Shown: positions 26,437-36,200, numbered from the stretch's first letter. The stretch is 48,032 bases of DNA from [Haemophilus] felis (GCA_002015125.1 MUYB01000009.1:1-48032), one strand, 5' to 3'. Made by a program: numbers and translations. The notes: generated by a model from the letters alone, not told the origin.

Positions 26437-26439
26437 AAA

Positions 26440-27963
26440 TTAACGTTTTTTGAAGAGCAATACTAACGCCGCTAATGCCACGCCAGTCGCTACAAATCCG
26501 AACACGCCTGATTGTGTAAAGCCAACAACAAGGTAACCCACAATAGACGCCACTGCAATGAGCATTGCGTAAGGCAACTGAGTGGTAACGTGATCTATGT
26601 GGTTACATTTTGCCCCTGTTGAAGACAGAATGGTGGTGTCAGAAATCGGTGAACAGTGGTCGCCACAAACTGCCCCAGCCATTACCGCCGATAAGCAAGG
26701 GATTATTAATTCTGGTGCAGCATTGGCTGCAATGGCGGCGGCGATTGGCAACATAATACCGAAAGTTCCCCAACTTGTTCCTGTGGAAAATGCCATTACT
26801 GCACTCAATACAAATAACAAAGCTGGCAATAATGCAATTGGTAAATTACCTGACACTAAAGAAGAAAGGTAAGTCCCTGTGTTTACATCTTTAACTACGG
26901 CATTGATTGTCCAAGCAAACAACAAAATAAAGATAGCACCAGCCATTGATTTCATTCCTACCACCCAAGATTTGGCGTACTCAGAAATGCCTACTTGACG
27001 GTCTAAAACAATGCACAAGGTTGATACTGCAACGGCACTCAAACCACCCACAACAAGGGAAATTCCCACTGTGGTGTTTTCAAAAGCACCAAGCACATCG
27101 AATGGTTTACCGTCGGCGGCGAGGGCTTGATTCCCCGTATATAACATCATTGCCACCGTTGCAAAAATAAGCACGGCGATAGGCAATACGAGGTTACGAA
27201 CGCTGCCATTGAGATCCACTTCTTCTTGCGAATTATCTTCCGTTTGTTGCAATGCAAGTTGTTCGTGTTTTGCCATTGAACCAATGTCGAAAGAAAAATA
27301 TGCCACAAAAAACACCATAAGAATGGAGAAAATCGCATAGAAATTCATCGCACTCATTGTCATAAACGCCCCCATCGGCGAATAATCGGTGATTGCGTAA
27401 GTGGCAAGCAATCCTGCAATTAAAGTGATGATATAAGCACCCCAGCTAGAAATTGGCATCAACACACACATTGGTGCCGCCGTTGAATCCAAAATATAGG
27501 CTAATTTTGCACGAGAAACTTTGAACTTGTCGGTAACAGGACTTGCGATAGCACCGACGGCTAAACTGTGGAAATAGTCATCAATAAAGGTAACAAAAAC
27601 CAAGCAGGCAGCCAGCAATTTTGCCCCACGACGCTCTTTAATGCGTTTTTGTGCCCATTTTGCAAAAGCTTGATTGCTTCCTGACACACTCAACAACGCT
27701 GTCAAGATACCAAGTAACAATAAAAAGAGAAGAATGTTCACGTTATTATCATTTAAACCTTCTTCGCCATAAAAAAGTGAAGACACATTTTGTTTTAAAT
27801 AACTTAACGCATTCACCAAACTAAAATCCGTTAACATCAATGAACCGACAATGATCCCGATGCTTAAAGACAAAATAACTCGACGAGTTACAATAGCAAG
27901 TAATAATGCTAACAGCGGCGGAACCACTGACCAAAGAGATGAAGAGTAATTAACAAGCTCCAT
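26440..27963 (-). CDS. NhaC-family antiporter under lysine-riboswitch control (putative lysine transporter)
   Basis: NhaC-family proteins are inner-membrane secondary transporters, named for Na+/H+ antiport. The 507-residue protein has about a dozen hydrophobic segments and the family motif regions DDYFHSLAVGAIASPVTD (residues about 128-145), SRAKLAYILDSTAAPMCVLM and GDHCSPISDTTILSSTGA near the C-terminus. A lysine riboswitch directly upstream makes lysine the probable regulatory signal, and in Pasteurellaceae a riboswitch-linked NhaC paralogue has been proposed as a lysine transporter (LysW). I read the substrate from context, not from the protein. The ATG is preceded by AAGGTAG, which can be masked by a complementary CTACCTT in the leader. 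Confidence 0.85.
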   Translation of the reverse strand: MELVNYSSSLWSVVPPLLALLLAIVTRRVILSLSIGIIVGSLMLTDFSLVNALSYLKQNVSSLFYGEEGLNDNNVNILLFLLLLGILTALLSVSGSNQAFAKWAQKRIKERRGAKLLAACLVFVTFIDDYFHSLAVGAIASPVTDKFKVSRAKLAYILDSTAAPMCVLMPISSWGAYIITLIAGLLATYAITDYSPMGAFMTMSAMNFYAIFSILMVFFVAYFSFDIGSMAKHEQLALQQTEDNSQEEVDLNGSVRNLVLPIAVLIFATVAMMLYTGNQALAADGKPFDVLGAFENTTVGISLVVGGLSAVAVSTLCIVLDRQVGISEYAKSWVVGMKSMAGAIFILLFAWTINAVVKDVNTGTYLSSLVSGNLPIALLPALLFVLSAVMAFSTGTSWGTFGIMLPIAAAIAANAAPELIIPCLSAVMAGAVCGDHCSPISDTTILSSTGAKCNHIDHVTTQLPYAMLIAVASIVGYLVVGFTQSGVFGFVATGVALAALVLLFKKR

Positions 27964-27969
27964 AAATTT

Positions 27970-28057
27970 CTACCTTAAAAAAATACACATTAAGAAAGGA
28001 AGAACCACTGAATAAATAGAAATGATCTAAAAGGTAGGTGAATAAGAATAAAACCTA
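27970..28057 (-). promoter_or_regulatory. Expression platform of the lysine riboswitch (RBS sequestration)
   Basis: On the minus strand the ribosome binding site AAGGTAG (plus 27970-27976) is perfectly complementary to CTACCTT (plus 28031-28037). The same strand segment can instead pair as ACCTA (28035-28039) with TAGGT (28053-28057) just after helix P1. The two pairings exclude each other, which is the logic of a translational on/off switch. Confidence 0.6.
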
Positions 28058-28235
28058 GCCTATCAGTAGCACTCCATAGTTCATAACTATGACAGTAACG
28101 CATCTTTCGAATACGCTACCAACCAATTAAAATGACTTTTAATTGATTTCGGCGGACACTCCTTTCTTTTTTCTTCAACGTTATCCACTCGGAAAAAATA
28201 CTTATAATGTTCGCACCTCTACAGAGGTATAGGGA
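28054..28235 (-). ncRNA. Lysine riboswitch aptamer (L box)
   Basis: Reading the minus strand, conserved lysine-riboswitch segments appear in order: AGAGGTGCGAAC, AAGTA, AAAGGAGTGTCCGCCGAA, GGTAGCGTATTCGAAAGATG, ACTGTCATAGTT..AACTATGGAGTGCTACTGA. P1 can close with CCTAT and ATAGG at the two ends. Boundaries are approximate. It lies about 90 bases before nhaC, so lysine should repress that gene. Confidence 0.9.
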
Positions 28236-28397
28236 AGCTAAAGACTACAATAAATTTATGAAAAAGCAACAAAAATGAAATAATTTTTCACCCTAATAAA
28301 AGAATATAACAAAGAAATTAATTTTATATTTACAAAAGATTTTATTGCGATATTATGTAGCCGTTTTTTCGTATAAATATAGATATGGAGAGGACAT

Positions 28398-28811
28398 ATG
28401 AATAATCTATTAAAAACATTAAATAACATTCGTAGCTTGCGTGTAATTGCTCGTGAGGTTGCCTTAGAACAACTGGAATTAATGTTAGAAAAATTCACTC
28501 AAGTTGTTGAGGAAAAACGCCAAGAACAACAAGCATTAACGCAACAACAACACGCTAGACAAGAACAAATTAATCAATTAAAAGCATCATTAGAACAACA
28601 TCAAATATCCGTTGATGATCTAATTAAAGCATTTGGACACAATCAATTATCTCGTTCAAAAGTAGCTGTACAAAGAAGAGCACCTCGCCCTGCAAAATAT
28701 AAATATGTTGATAACGGTGAAGAAAAAACGTGGACAGGTCAAGGCAGAACCCCAAAAGCCATTCAAATTCAGTTAGATCGGGGAAAAAGTTTAAGTGATT
28801 TTGAAATCTAA
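28398..28811 (+). CDS. hns: H-NS-family nucleoid protein
   Basis: H-NS binds AT-rich, often foreign, DNA and silences it. The 137-residue protein has an N-terminal coiled-coil oligomerisation domain (about 1-65; LRVIAREVALEQLELMLEKF), a Gln-rich linker segment and the C-terminal DNA-binding domain with TWTGQGRTPKAIQ, the AT-hook-like loop of the family. GAGAGG precedes the ATG. The 160 bases before the gene are very AT-rich, suiting autoregulation by H-NS, which is inference. It ends at a clear terminator. Confidence 0.95.
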   Translation: MNNLLKTLNNIRSLRVIAREVALEQLELMLEKFTQVVEEKRQEQQALTQQQHARQEQINQLKASLEQHQISVDDLIKAFGHNQLSRSKVAVQRRAPRPAKYKYVDNGEEKTWTGQGRTPKAIQIQLDRGKSLSDFEI

Positions 28812-28825
28812 AAATTAAATTCATC

Positions 28826-28857
28826 AAAACCCATTTTAATAATGGGTTTTATTTTTT
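28826..28857 (+). terminator. hns terminator
   Basis: Stem AAAACCCATT (28826-28835) / AATGGGTTTT (28841-28850) with a 5-nt loop, followed by ATTTTTT. Confidence 0.88.
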
Positions 28858-28912
28858 ATATAAATAAAATTTAAAAATTAATATTAGAATAAATATTGCC
28901 AAGGAATTAACT

Positions 28913-30673
28913 ATGTCAGAACAAACATTTATTTTGGGTAAAGATGCCGCCCTTGAAGATAGCATTCACAAATTTCAACAAAAACTAAGCGCTTTAGGTT
29001 TTAATATTGAAGAAGCCTCTTGGCTTAATCCAGTACCAAATGTATGGTCGGTACATATTCGCGATAAAGATTGTCCTCAATGTTTTAGTAATGGTAAAGG
29101 GGCAAGTAAGAAAGCAGCCTTAGCGTCGGCGCTAGGAGAATATTTTGAACGTCTTTCTACAAACTATTTCTTTGCGGATTTCTACTTAGGTCAAAATATT
29201 GCTAACGGCGACTTTGTCCATTATCCAAATGAAAAATGGTTTGAAATTGAAGATGAAGGTTTATTACCAGTAGGCATATTGAATCAAGAACTATTGGATT
29301 ATTTCGATCCAAATCAAGAACTAACGCCAGAATTACTAGTGGACTTACAATCAGGTAATTATGAGCGTGGTATTGTAACTTTGCCTTATGTTCGGCAATC
29401 AGATCAATCTACAGTTTATATTCCACAAAGTATCATCGCTAACCTATATGTATCTAATGGTATGTCCGCGGGAAACAGTAAATTTGAAGCCCGAGTACAA
29501 GGATTATCTGAAGTTTTCGAACGCTATATTAAAAATAGAATCATTGCAGAGGCAATCAGTTTGCCAATGATTCCTGAAGAAGTGATGCAAAGCTACCCTT
29601 CAATTAAAGAATCTATTACAAAACTTGAAAGTGAAGGCTTTCCAATTTTAGCTTACGATGCTTCTTTAGGCGGTAAATACCCTGTCATTTGTGTGATTTT
29701 ATTAAATCCAACTAACGGTACTTGCTTTGCTTCTTTCGGTGCACACCCGAATTTCCAAGTTGCCTTAGAACGGACTGTAACCGAACTTTTACAAGGTCGT
29801 AGCTTAAAAGATTTAGATGTGTTTACCCCGCCATCTTTCAATAATGAAGATGTAGCAGATCACGCTAATTTAGAAACTCATTTTATTGATTCCAGCGGTT
29901 TAATTTCTTGGGATTTATTTAAACAAGATGCAGATTATCCTTTTGTGCATTGGGATTTTTCTGGCTCCACAGAACAGGAATATCACAATCTAATGGATAT
30001 TTTCAAAGCAGAACAAAAAGAAGTTTATATTATGGATTATCAGCATCTCGATGTTTATGCTTGCCGTATTATTGTGCCAGGAATGTCCGATATTTATCCT
30101 GTCGACGATCTTATTTATGCAAATAATAATATGGGAATGGATTGGCGTGAGATCTTGTTAGATCTACCAAATTTCCACCATGATGCAGAAACTTACCAAG
30201 AGCTCTTAGCAGAATTTGATGAACAAGGCATTGATGATGCGACACGCATACGCGAATTTATTGGCGTCGTTGCACCACCAAAATCAGGCTGGACAGGGTT
30301 ACGAGTAGGTGAATTAAAATCCATGCTGTATCTTGCGTTAGGGGATTTAGAATCGGCGCTAGATTGGGCTAGCTGGACCTTAAATATGAACAGCTCTATA
30401 TTTACGCTAGAGCGCACCAACTACTATCGTTGCTTAGTCAACAGTATTGAGCTATTCCTTGATCATCAAAGAGAACCCGCACAATACCGTATGGTATTTG
30501 AAAAAATGTATGGTAAACCAGCAGTTGAATTTGCATGGAAAGCGGTACAAGGCGGTAACCCATTTTATGATTTATTGGCTGATGATGAACATTTGCAACA
30601 GTTCCAAGCCCATCAGAAATTGCTACAAGCCTATGAAAAATTACAAAAAGCAAAACGAGAGAATTGGTCTTAG
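28913..30673 (+). CDS. ycaO: YcaO cyclodehydratase-like protein
   Basis: YcaO proteins use ATP to activate amide backbones. The E. coli member is linked to RimO-dependent methylthiolation of ribosomal protein S12, though its direct reaction is unsettled. The 586-residue length equals E. coli YcaO. The ATP-binding fold shows conserved Glu residues in ALASALGEYFERLS and EARVQGLSEVFERY, and the C-terminal half holds a helical, TPR-like region (LYLALGDLESALDWASWTL). No azole- or thioamide-peptide precursor, protease or dehydrogenase gene is adjacent, so this is the housekeeping type, not a RiPP cluster. AAGGA precedes the ATG. Confidence 0.93.
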   Translation: MSEQTFILGKDAALEDSIHKFQQKLSALGFNIEEASWLNPVPNVWSVHIRDKDCPQCFSNGKGASKKAALASALGEYFERLSTNYFFADFYLGQNIANGDFVHYPNEKWFEIEDEGLLPVGILNQELLDYFDPNQELTPELLVDLQSGNYERGIVTLPYVRQSDQSTVYIPQSIIANLYVSNGMSAGNSKFEARVQGLSEVFERYIKNRIIAEAISLPMIPEEVMQSYPSIKESITKLESEGFPILAYDASLGGKYPVICVILLNPTNGTCFASFGAHPNFQVALERTVTELLQGRSLKDLDVFTPPSFNNEDVADHANLETHFIDSSGLISWDLFKQDADYPFVHWDFSGSTEQEYHNLMDIFKAEQKEVYIMDYQHLDVYACRIIVPGMSDIYPVDDLIYANNNMGMDWREILLDLPNFHHDAETYQELLAEFDEQGIDDATRIREFIGVVAPPKSGWTGLRVGELKSMLYLALGDLESALDWASWTLNMNSSIFTLERTNYYRCLVNSIELFLDHQREPAQYRMVFEKMYGKPAVEFAWKAVQGGNPFYDLLADDEHLQQFQAHQKLLQAYEKLQKAKRENWS

Positions 30674-30685
30674 GCTACAGATTAT

Positions 30686-30710
30686 AGGGTGCAATAATGC
30701 ACCCTTTCTT
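30686..30710 (+). terminator. ycaO terminator
   Basis: Perfect 8-bp stem AGGGTGCA (30686-30693) / TGCACCCT (30698-30705) with an ATAA loop, then TTCTTAT. Confidence 0.8.
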
Positions 30711-30794
30711 ATAGTTGTGATCAAAGGCAAAGAATTTTTAATTTACGCATGCTAAAATCACTTTGATTTCTCATTTAATATTAAGGAGTTTCTT

Positions 30795-31220
30795 ATGCAA
30801 AATTGGACACCAGAAATGTGGCAAGCAGCAGCTATTGGTTTAGTTATCGGTTTAATTCTAGGTTATTCATTACTTCGCATCACCAAAGGCTCTATCAAAA
30901 AACAAATTAAAACAGAAACTGAACTACAAAATGTTAAATCCCAATTAGATAGTCAAAAAGAACAATTAGAAAAACATTTTGCGGAAAGTGCGGATTTACT
31001 CAAAAATTTAGCACAAGATTATCAAAAAATTTATCAGCACCTAGCTAAAGCTTCGACAGATTTATTACCTGAACATCAACAACCAACTTTGTTTGCACCA
31101 CAGTTGTTAAGTAGCGAGCCAACAGATTCTGTAGATGAGAAAGAAGACAATTTAGATACACAACCTAAAGATTATTCTGGACAACCTTCGGGTTTACTAA
31201 AAGAATCCACATCAAAATAA
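30795..31220 (+). CDS. zapG: Cell-division/envelope protein ZapG (YhcB, DUF1043)
   Basis: ZapG (YhcB) is an inner-membrane protein with a cytoplasmic coiled coil that links cell division with envelope growth. The 141-residue protein has one N-terminal membrane segment (about 10-29, AAAIGLVIGLILGYSLLRI), the conserved coiled-coil region with QLEKHFAESADLLKNLAQDY, and a disordered acidic tail. This layout and length match the family. AAGGAG precedes the ATG, and the gene is bounded by terminators, so it is monocistronic. Confidence 0.93.
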   Translation: MQNWTPEMWQAAAIGLVIGLILGYSLLRITKGSIKKQIKTETELQNVKSQLDSQKEQLEKHFAESADLLKNLAQDYQKIYQHLAKASTDLLPEHQQPTLFAPQLLSSEPTDSVDEKEDNLDTQPKDYSGQPSGLLKESTSK

Positions 31221-31229
31221 ACAAATGTT

Positions 31230-31254
31230 AAAGCACGCTTAAGGCGTGCTTTAT
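31230..31254. terminator. zapG terminator
   Basis: Stem AAAGCACGC (31230-31238) / GCGTGCTTT (31244-31252) with a small loop, followed by ATTC. It lies between convergent zapG and yjjG. Confidence 0.82.
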
Positions 31255-31282
31255 TCTTGGAGGATGTATAATTGACTCAATA

Positions 31283-31951
31283 TTAAAGGACAATATTTAA
31301 CAACTCTTGAAATTTATTAATACTGTAAGTTGGTTTAATTTCTGTTTCATTTTTACGTTGATAACTTAACCAACAAGTATCTAACCCTGCATTTTTACCG
31401 CCCAGAATATCCGATTCCAATGAATCTCCGACCATAAGCACTTGCTTTGAATCTTGGATATTCATTTTATCCAAACTATATTGAAAAATCTGTGGATTAG
31501 GTTTTGCTATTCCTAATTGTTCCGATACTGTAACAAACTGAAAATAATCACTTAAGCCATTTTTTTCCAAACGGATTTGTTGTAACTCAGTAAAACCATT
31601 AGTAATAATGCCTAATTTTGCTCGTTTAACTAAAATATCTAGTGTTTCTATAACGCCTTCTAATGGTTTACAAACATCTGACATAGCTATCAAATAATTT
31701 GAATTAAGGGTTTCGGGAGACTCCTGTAATTTTGCAGCCCAGTTTGCAAAACGCGTTATTTGTAGCTGACGAGCGCTAATTTCACCATTTTGATATTGCA
31801 CCCAAAGCGGTTTATTAACGCGTTGAAATTCATCATAATCTTGAGAGGTAAAATCAATTTGATATTGTGAAAATAACTTTTGTAAACCTGCAAAAGAATT
31901 AAAAGAAAACAGGGTTTCATCCGCATCAAAAAAAATCCAAGAATACTTCAT
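31283..31951 (-). CDS. yjjG: Pyrimidine 5'-nucleotidase YjjG (HAD family)
   Basis: YjjG hydrolyses (deoxy)pyrimidine monophosphates and helps clear non-canonical nucleotides. From ATG 31951 the protein has 222 residues starting [20 protein letters not shown], with the HAD nucleophile and acid/base in [15 protein letters not shown] for the Ser/Thr motif, [10 protein letters not shown] with the Lys, and [13 protein letters not shown] for magnesium. ATG 31951 is preferred over in-frame starts up to 31993 because it matches E. coli YjjG and has GGAG seven bases upstream. It overlaps the end of dusC by 26 bases, implying coupling. Confidence 0.93.
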   Translation of the reverse strand: MKYSWIFFDADETLFSFNSFAGLQKLFSQYQIDFTSQDYDEFQRVNKPLWVQYQNGEISARQLQITRFANWAAKLQESPETLNSNYLIAMSDVCKPLEGVIETLDILVKRAKLGIITNGFTELQQIRLEKNGLSDYFQFVTVSEQLGIAKPNPQIFQYSLDKMNIQDSKQVLMVGDSLESDILGGKNAGLDTCWLSYQRKNETEIKPTYSINKFQELLNIVL

Positions 31952-32885
31952 CACATACTCCATTAATTTTTGTTCGCAAGTCTTGCTTATCATGACAAGT
32001 TTTAATTAATTCAAATAAACAATTCGCTTGCTCATATTCATTTTTTAAATAACCTAACCATTGTTTAATGCGCGCAACATGGTAAAAGCCCGTATCAAAT
32101 TGATTTTCTGTATGAGCATACTCACGCAATATCGACATTATTTCATGCCAAGGCATTTTCTCTTGATGATGTTTGAGTACCATACTTAAATTCGGGATAT
32201 TTAGCGCGCCACGAGCAACCATTAAGCCATCGGCGTTAGTCATCTCAAGGCAACGCTGAGCGGTTGCTTGATTCCAAATCTCGCCATTTGCAATAACAGG
32301 AATCTTTAATTTCTGTTTAATTTCACCAATTTTTTGCCAATTAATCCGCTCCGCGCGGTAACCGTCCATTTTGGTTCTACCGTGAACGGCAATTTCGCTG
32401 GCGCCCCCCTGCTGCACCGCATCGGCAATTTCAAAAGCTTGATTAACATCATCCCAACCTAAGCGTACTTTGACGCTCACTATGTGCGCTGGCGCCACCG
32501 CTTCACGCAATGCTCTCGTGGCTTGATAAATTAATTCAGGTTGTTTTAATAAAGAAGCACCACCACAGCTACCATTTACAGTTTTGGATGGACAACCACA
32601 ATTCAAATCTATGCCTTGTGATCCTAATTCAATAGCACGTTGCGCATTTTCAGCTAACCAATCAGGATGCTGACCGAGTAACTGCACCCGAACAGGCGTG
32701 CCTGATTGCGTTACGCCCTGATTCATCAACTCAGGGCATAGGCGATAAAAGACTTTATGGGGTAACAATTGATCAACAACGCGCACAAATTCAGATACGC
32801 ATAAATCATATTGATTAACTTTGGTGAGTAAATGACGTAAAAAAGGATCTAATACGCCTTGCATTGGTGCAAGTATTAGGCGCAT
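31926..32885 (-). CDS. dusC: tRNA-dihydrouridine(16) synthase
   Basis: DusC reduces uridine 16 of tRNA with FMN and NADPH. The 319-residue protein starts [18 protein letters not shown], then CVSEFVRV, the catalytic Cys segment [25 protein letters not shown], and VIANGEIWN for [11 protein letters not shown] and LDPFLRH are DusC-type and distinguish it from DusA and DusB. ATG 32885 gives the canonical N-terminus; the frame extends 13 codons upstream without support. The 3' end overlaps yjjG. Confidence 0.93.
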   Translation of the reverse strand: MRLILAPMQGVLDPFLRHLLTKVNQYDLCVSEFVRVVDQLLPHKVFYRLCPELMNQGVTQSGTPVRVQLLGQHPDWLAENAQRAIELGSQGIDLNCGCPSKTVNGSCGGASLLKQPELIYQATRALREAVAPAHIVSVKVRLGWDDVNQAFEIADAVQQGGASEIAVHGRTKMDGYRAERINWQKIGEIKQKLKIPVIANGEIWNQATAQRCLEMTNADGLMVARGALNIPNLSMVLKHHQEKMPWHEIMSILREYAHTENQFDTGFYHVARIKQWLGYLKNEYEQANCLFELIKTCHDKQDLRTKINGVCDEVFLDFF

Positions 32886-32985
32886 TTTTTGTTTATTCTC
32901 ACTATATAAAATAACGCAAAACAACTTATCGTATGCAATCCGCTAAGCCCAAATGAAAGGGAAAAATGAGCATTTTTTAAAAACA

Positions 32986-33834
32986 CTATTTCCACCCTTT
33001 TGCTTTACAAATTAAGTCATAAGCGGCTTGAATTTGTTGGGTTTTCTCTTTTGCCATTTCGAGCATTTCTTTTGGCAAGCCTTTGGCGACTAGTTTATCA
33101 GGATGATTTTCGTTCATTAAACGACGATACGCCCGTTTGACAGCTTGTTGATCATCGCTGGCGTTCACGCCCAACACTTTATAGGCATCCTCCACAGTAG
33201 GACCCGAATGAGGCTGATAGGCGCCACCGCTTTGTTGGTGCTGATATTGGTGCTGTTGATATTGATAACCGCCTGCACGAGTAAATTGGCGTGCGGCAAA
33301 TTCCATTGCCAACATTTGTTCAAATTGAAAGCGAGATAAGCCCAATTCTTCCGCCACCACAAACAGTACGTCTTTTTCACTTTGTTCCAACTGGGAATCC
33401 GCAAATGCCGCCTGCACTTGCACATACAAAAACATCCGCACCAAATCCGCCCGTTGGCCACAACCAATACGAAATTCACGAATCACTTGTCGTAACGGAA
33501 AATCTGCCGCTTTGCCCCGATTAAAGGCATCTTGTGCAAGGCGACGATTGGCATCATCGAGTTTCAACTGGCTCATTAATTGCAATGCCAATTGAATATC
33601 ATCTTCAGTAACCCGACCTTTCGACTTGCTTAAATGTCCAAGCACGGCAAAAGTAGTTTGAATAAACAGGGATTGACGAGTGAGTTTGCGGTTAAAAAAG
33701 CTGGAATTTACCGCCCCTAACTCATAGAGTTTTTTATCCCCCCAGTGCCCCAAAATGACGCCGAAAATGGCGCCAAAAAAGCCACCGAATTTCCAGCCCA
33801 AAATCAGTCCTAAAAATTTACCAATAAAATTCAT
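32986..33834 (-). CDS. djlA: Membrane-anchored DnaK co-chaperone DjlA
   Basis: DjlA is a type III DnaJ-like protein, anchored in the inner membrane, that stimulates DnaK. The 282-residue protein has an N-terminal glycine-rich membrane segment (about 4-30, GKFLGLILGWKFGGFFGAIF), a TerB-like helical domain (about 50-175), a Gln/Tyr/His-rich linker (about 190-210, YQYQQHQYQHQQ), and a C-terminal J domain with the HPD motif in NENHPDKLV. GGAGG precedes the ATG. Confidence 0.95.
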   Translation of the reverse strand: MNFIGKFLGLILGWKFGGFFGAIFGVILGHWGDKKLYELGAVNSSFFNRKLTRQSLFIQTTFAVLGHLSKSKGRVTEDDIQLALQLMSQLKLDDANRRLAQDAFNRGKAADFPLRQVIREFRIGCGQRADLVRMFLYVQVQAAFADSQLEQSEKDVLFVVAEELGLSRFQFEQMLAMEFAARQFTRAGGYQYQQHQYQHQQSGGAYQPHSGPTVEDAYKVLGVNASDDQQAVKRAYRRLMNENHPDKLVAKGLPKEMLEMAKEKTQQIQAAYDLICKAKGWK

Positions 33835-33845
33835 TTTTCCTCCGT

Positions 33846-33909
33846 AAGTGCGGTTGTGGCGGTTATTTTTTCATTCATTGCTTAAAAAAATCTGAATTTC
33901 ACCGCACTT
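33846..33909. repeat. Inverted uptake-sequence pair between djlA and pyrE
   Basis: AAGTGCGGT (33846-33854) and ACCGCACTT (33901-33909) are exact, opposed uptake sequences 46 bases apart. The stem could serve as a weak terminator for pyrE on the minus strand (A-rich 33882-33890 on plus). Confidence 0.7.
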
Positions 33910-33920
33910 TTATTTCTCTG

Positions 33921-34574
33921 TTACGCCACATTTTGCACGCCGTATTGCTCACGATAGGCACGCATTGCAGGTAAGTATTGTTGATAGGCAGGTTCTTGCT
34001 CAATAAATTGCAACAGATCCGCAAAATCAATGATAGAACACACTTGGCATTGATAATCACGCTCCACTTCCTGAATGGCAGACAGTTCGCCCTGCCCTTT
34101 TTCTTGGCGGTTTAAGGCAATAAACACCGCACTTAAACTGGCGTGATTTGCCGCAATAAGCGCCATAGACTCCCGAATGGCGGTGCCTGCGGTGATCACA
34201 TCATCCACCAGCAACACCTTGCCTTGTAACGGACTGCCAATTAAATTGCCCCTCTCGCCGTGATCTTTCGCTTCTTTGCGATTGAAACACACGGGTTTGT
34301 CTTGTTGGAACTGATTAAATAGCGCCACCGATACGGTCGTGGCAATGGGAATACCCTTGTAAGCTGGACCAAAAATCACATCATAAGCCAGGGCGCTGGC
34401 GTGAATTGCGTGCGCATAAAACTCGCCCAATTTCGCCAAATCAGCGCCCGTGTTAAACAACCCTGCATTAAAAAAATACGGACTGATGCGACCTGATTTC
34501 AAAGTAAATTCACCAAATTTCAACACTTGGCGACTTAACGCAAAACGAATAAATTCTTGTTTATAACTGTGCAT
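33921..34574 (-). CDS. pyrE: Orotate phosphoribosyltransferase
   Basis: PyrE joins orotate to PRPP, making orotidine-5'-phosphate in pyrimidine synthesis. The 217-residue protein has [18 protein letters not shown], the flexible-loop catalytic Lys in [10 protein letters not shown], and the PRPP motif [22 protein letters not shown] precedes the ATG. It lies 24 bases after rph, the rph-pyrE order of enterobacteria, where pyrE is attenuated by translation of rph. I see no equivalent U-rich attenuator in the short gap here, so regulation may differ. Confidence 0.97.
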   Translation of the reverse strand: MHSYKQEFIRFALSRQVLKFGEFTLKSGRISPYFFNAGLFNTGADLAKLGEFYAHAIHASALAYDVIFGPAYKGIPIATTVSVALFNQFQQDKPVCFNRKEAKDHGERGNLIGSPLQGKVLLVDDVITAGTAIRESMALIAANHASLSAVFIALNRQEKGQGELSAIQEVERDYQCQVCSIIDFADLLQFIEQEPAYQQYLPAMRAYREQYGVQNVA

Positions 34575-34598
34575 TTTCTATTCCTTGTTGAACTCAAA

Positions 34599-35315
34599 TT
34601 AAGCCGCTAACGCTGCTCGTTGCGTCGCAAACAACTGTTCGCAACCTTGTTTTGCCAAGGCTAATAAGGTTAATAATTCATCGTGGCTGAAAGGCTCGCC
34701 CTCTGCCGTCCCTTGCACTTCAATTAAGCGCCCGTCTTCAAACATCACCACATTCATATCCGTTTCAGCGGCAGAATCTTCCACATATTCCAAATCGCAC
34801 ACCGCTTGTCCGTCCACAATGCCCACGGAAATGGCTGATACCAAACCTTTAAGTGGATTGTTTTTTAACACCCCATTCGCCAACAAGCCATTAATGGCAT
34901 CGCAAAGCGCAACGCAAGCACCAGTAATGGCGGCGGTGCGAGTGCCACCGTCCGCTTGAATCACATCGCAATCCAAAGTAATAGAACGTTCACCAAGCGC
35001 TTCCAAATCTACCATGGCACGCAAAGAACGGGCGATTAAACGCTGAATTTCCATTGTGCGTCCGCCTTGTTTACCTTTGGCAGATTCCCGTTGCATACGA
35101 CTGTGAGTGGAGCGTGGCAACATGCCGTATTCCGCCGTGACCCAGCCTTTATTTTGCCCTTTCAAAAAGCGCGGCACACTTTCTTCCACGGTGGCGGTAC
35201 ACAACACTTTTGTATCACCAAATTCCACCAACACCGAACCTTCAGCGTGTTTCGTGTAATGACGGGTAATAGTGATGAGACGGGTTTGATGATTTTCTCG
35301 TTGATTTGGACGCAT
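34599..35315 (-). CDS. rph: RNase PH
   Basis: RNase PH is a phosphorolytic 3' exoribonuclease that trims tRNA 3' ends. The 238-residue protein begins [20 protein letters not shown], then [20 protein letters not shown] and [18 protein letters not shown], and the phosphate/catalytic region [28 protein letters not shown] follows. Length and motifs are complete, unlike the frameshifted rph of E. coli K-12. AGGA precedes the ATG. It is the first gene of rph-pyrE and divergent from the racemase pseudogene. Confidence 0.97.
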   Translation of the reverse strand: MRPNQRENHQTRLITITRHYTKHAEGSVLVEFGDTKVLCTATVEESVPRFLKGQNKGWVTAEYGMLPRSTHSRMQRESAKGKQGGRTMEIQRLIARSLRAMVDLEALGERSITLDCDVIQADGGTRTAAITGACVALCDAINGLLANGVLKNNPLKGLVSAISVGIVDGQAVCDLEYVEDSAAETDMNVVMFEDGRLIEVQGTAEGEPFSHDELLTLLALAKQGCEQLFATQRAALAA

Positions 35316-35402
35316 TCTGTTTCCTTTGATTTTTCTATTTTACTGAAGACTAAATTTATCGGCTGCGTATTCTAACCTAAATGGCGTTTGGGATCATTAA
35401 CT

Positions 35403-36134
35403 AGGATGCGCCAAATTGATACTTGCCAAATGCAATTGTATTCAATGCGAAAAATAAAATCGCCCAAATACTCAATTTAGAATTAGTTGGCATTATGACC
35501 CATTACCCTGTAGAAGATGAAGCTGAAATTCGTAAGAATCTGGCTCAATTTAAAGCCGACAGTGAATGGCTAATTCAACAAGCAGGTTTAGAAAGAAGCA
35601 AAATTACCCTACATTCTGCTAACTCTTATGCCACTTTAACAGTACCAGAAGCGCATTTGGATATGGTTCGCCCAGGTGGTTTACTTTATGGAGACTCCAT
35701 TCCAACATTTACTGAATACAAAAAAACAATGGCATTCAAATCTAAAGTTGCCAATATCAACCATTATCCTAAAGGTTCAACGGTAGGCTATGATCGTACA
35801 TTTACCTTAGAACGTGATTCACTTTTAGCGAATTTACCTTTTGGCTATTCTGACGGATACCGCAGAGTCTTTACCAATAAAGGCTATGTGTTAATTCGTG
35901 GACATAAAGTCCCTGTTGTTGGAAAAGTGTCAATGAATACCACAATGGTTGATGTAACGGACTTCCCTGATATTTTAGAAGGGGATGAAGTGGTCATTTT
36001 TGGTAAACAAGGAAAACTGGAAGTATCTCAAGGCGATATTGAAGATATCAATGGTGCGTTATTAGCCGATCTACACTGTTTGGGGAAATTCAAATCCTAA
36101 AGTCAAAAAAGCAACAGAAAATAAAACAAAATAA
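35403..36134 (+). pseudogene. Decayed alanine/broad-specificity amino-acid racemase
   Basis: The remnant covers about the C-terminal half of a PLP racemase: LVGIMTHYPVEDEAEIRKNL, LHSANSYATL, DMVRPGGLLYGDS, TVGYDRTFTLERDSLLAN, FGYSDGYRR and VGKVSMNTTMVDVTDFPD. The N-terminal half, including the PLP-binding Lys, is missing, with only faint traces before 35470. The tail is also broken: after ..INGALLADL the frame goes to HCLGKFKS and stops at 36100, but two bases over it continues TVWGNSNPK to a TAA at 36132-36134. One lost TA from GATCTATACACT restores the family sequence DLYTVWGNSNPK. No function is expected. Confidence 0.88.
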
Positions 36135-36164
36135 TTTTCTACTTTTAGATTTAAGTCAAAAACA

Positions 36165-36200
36165 GAGTCCTGTTCTCCTACAGGGCTCAATACTTTTTAA
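36165..36200 (+). terminator. Terminator after the racemase pseudogene
   Basis: Stem GAGTCCTGT (36165-36173) / ACAGGGCTC (36180-36188), one G-U, followed by AATACTTTTT. The terminator is retained although the gene is not. Confidence 0.75.

Noticed and set aside
28913..30673. YcaO as part of a RiPP (azoline or thioamide peptide) cluster
   Set aside because: The protein is the 586-residue housekeeping type, and no precursor peptide, dehydrogenase, protease or exporter is adjacent.
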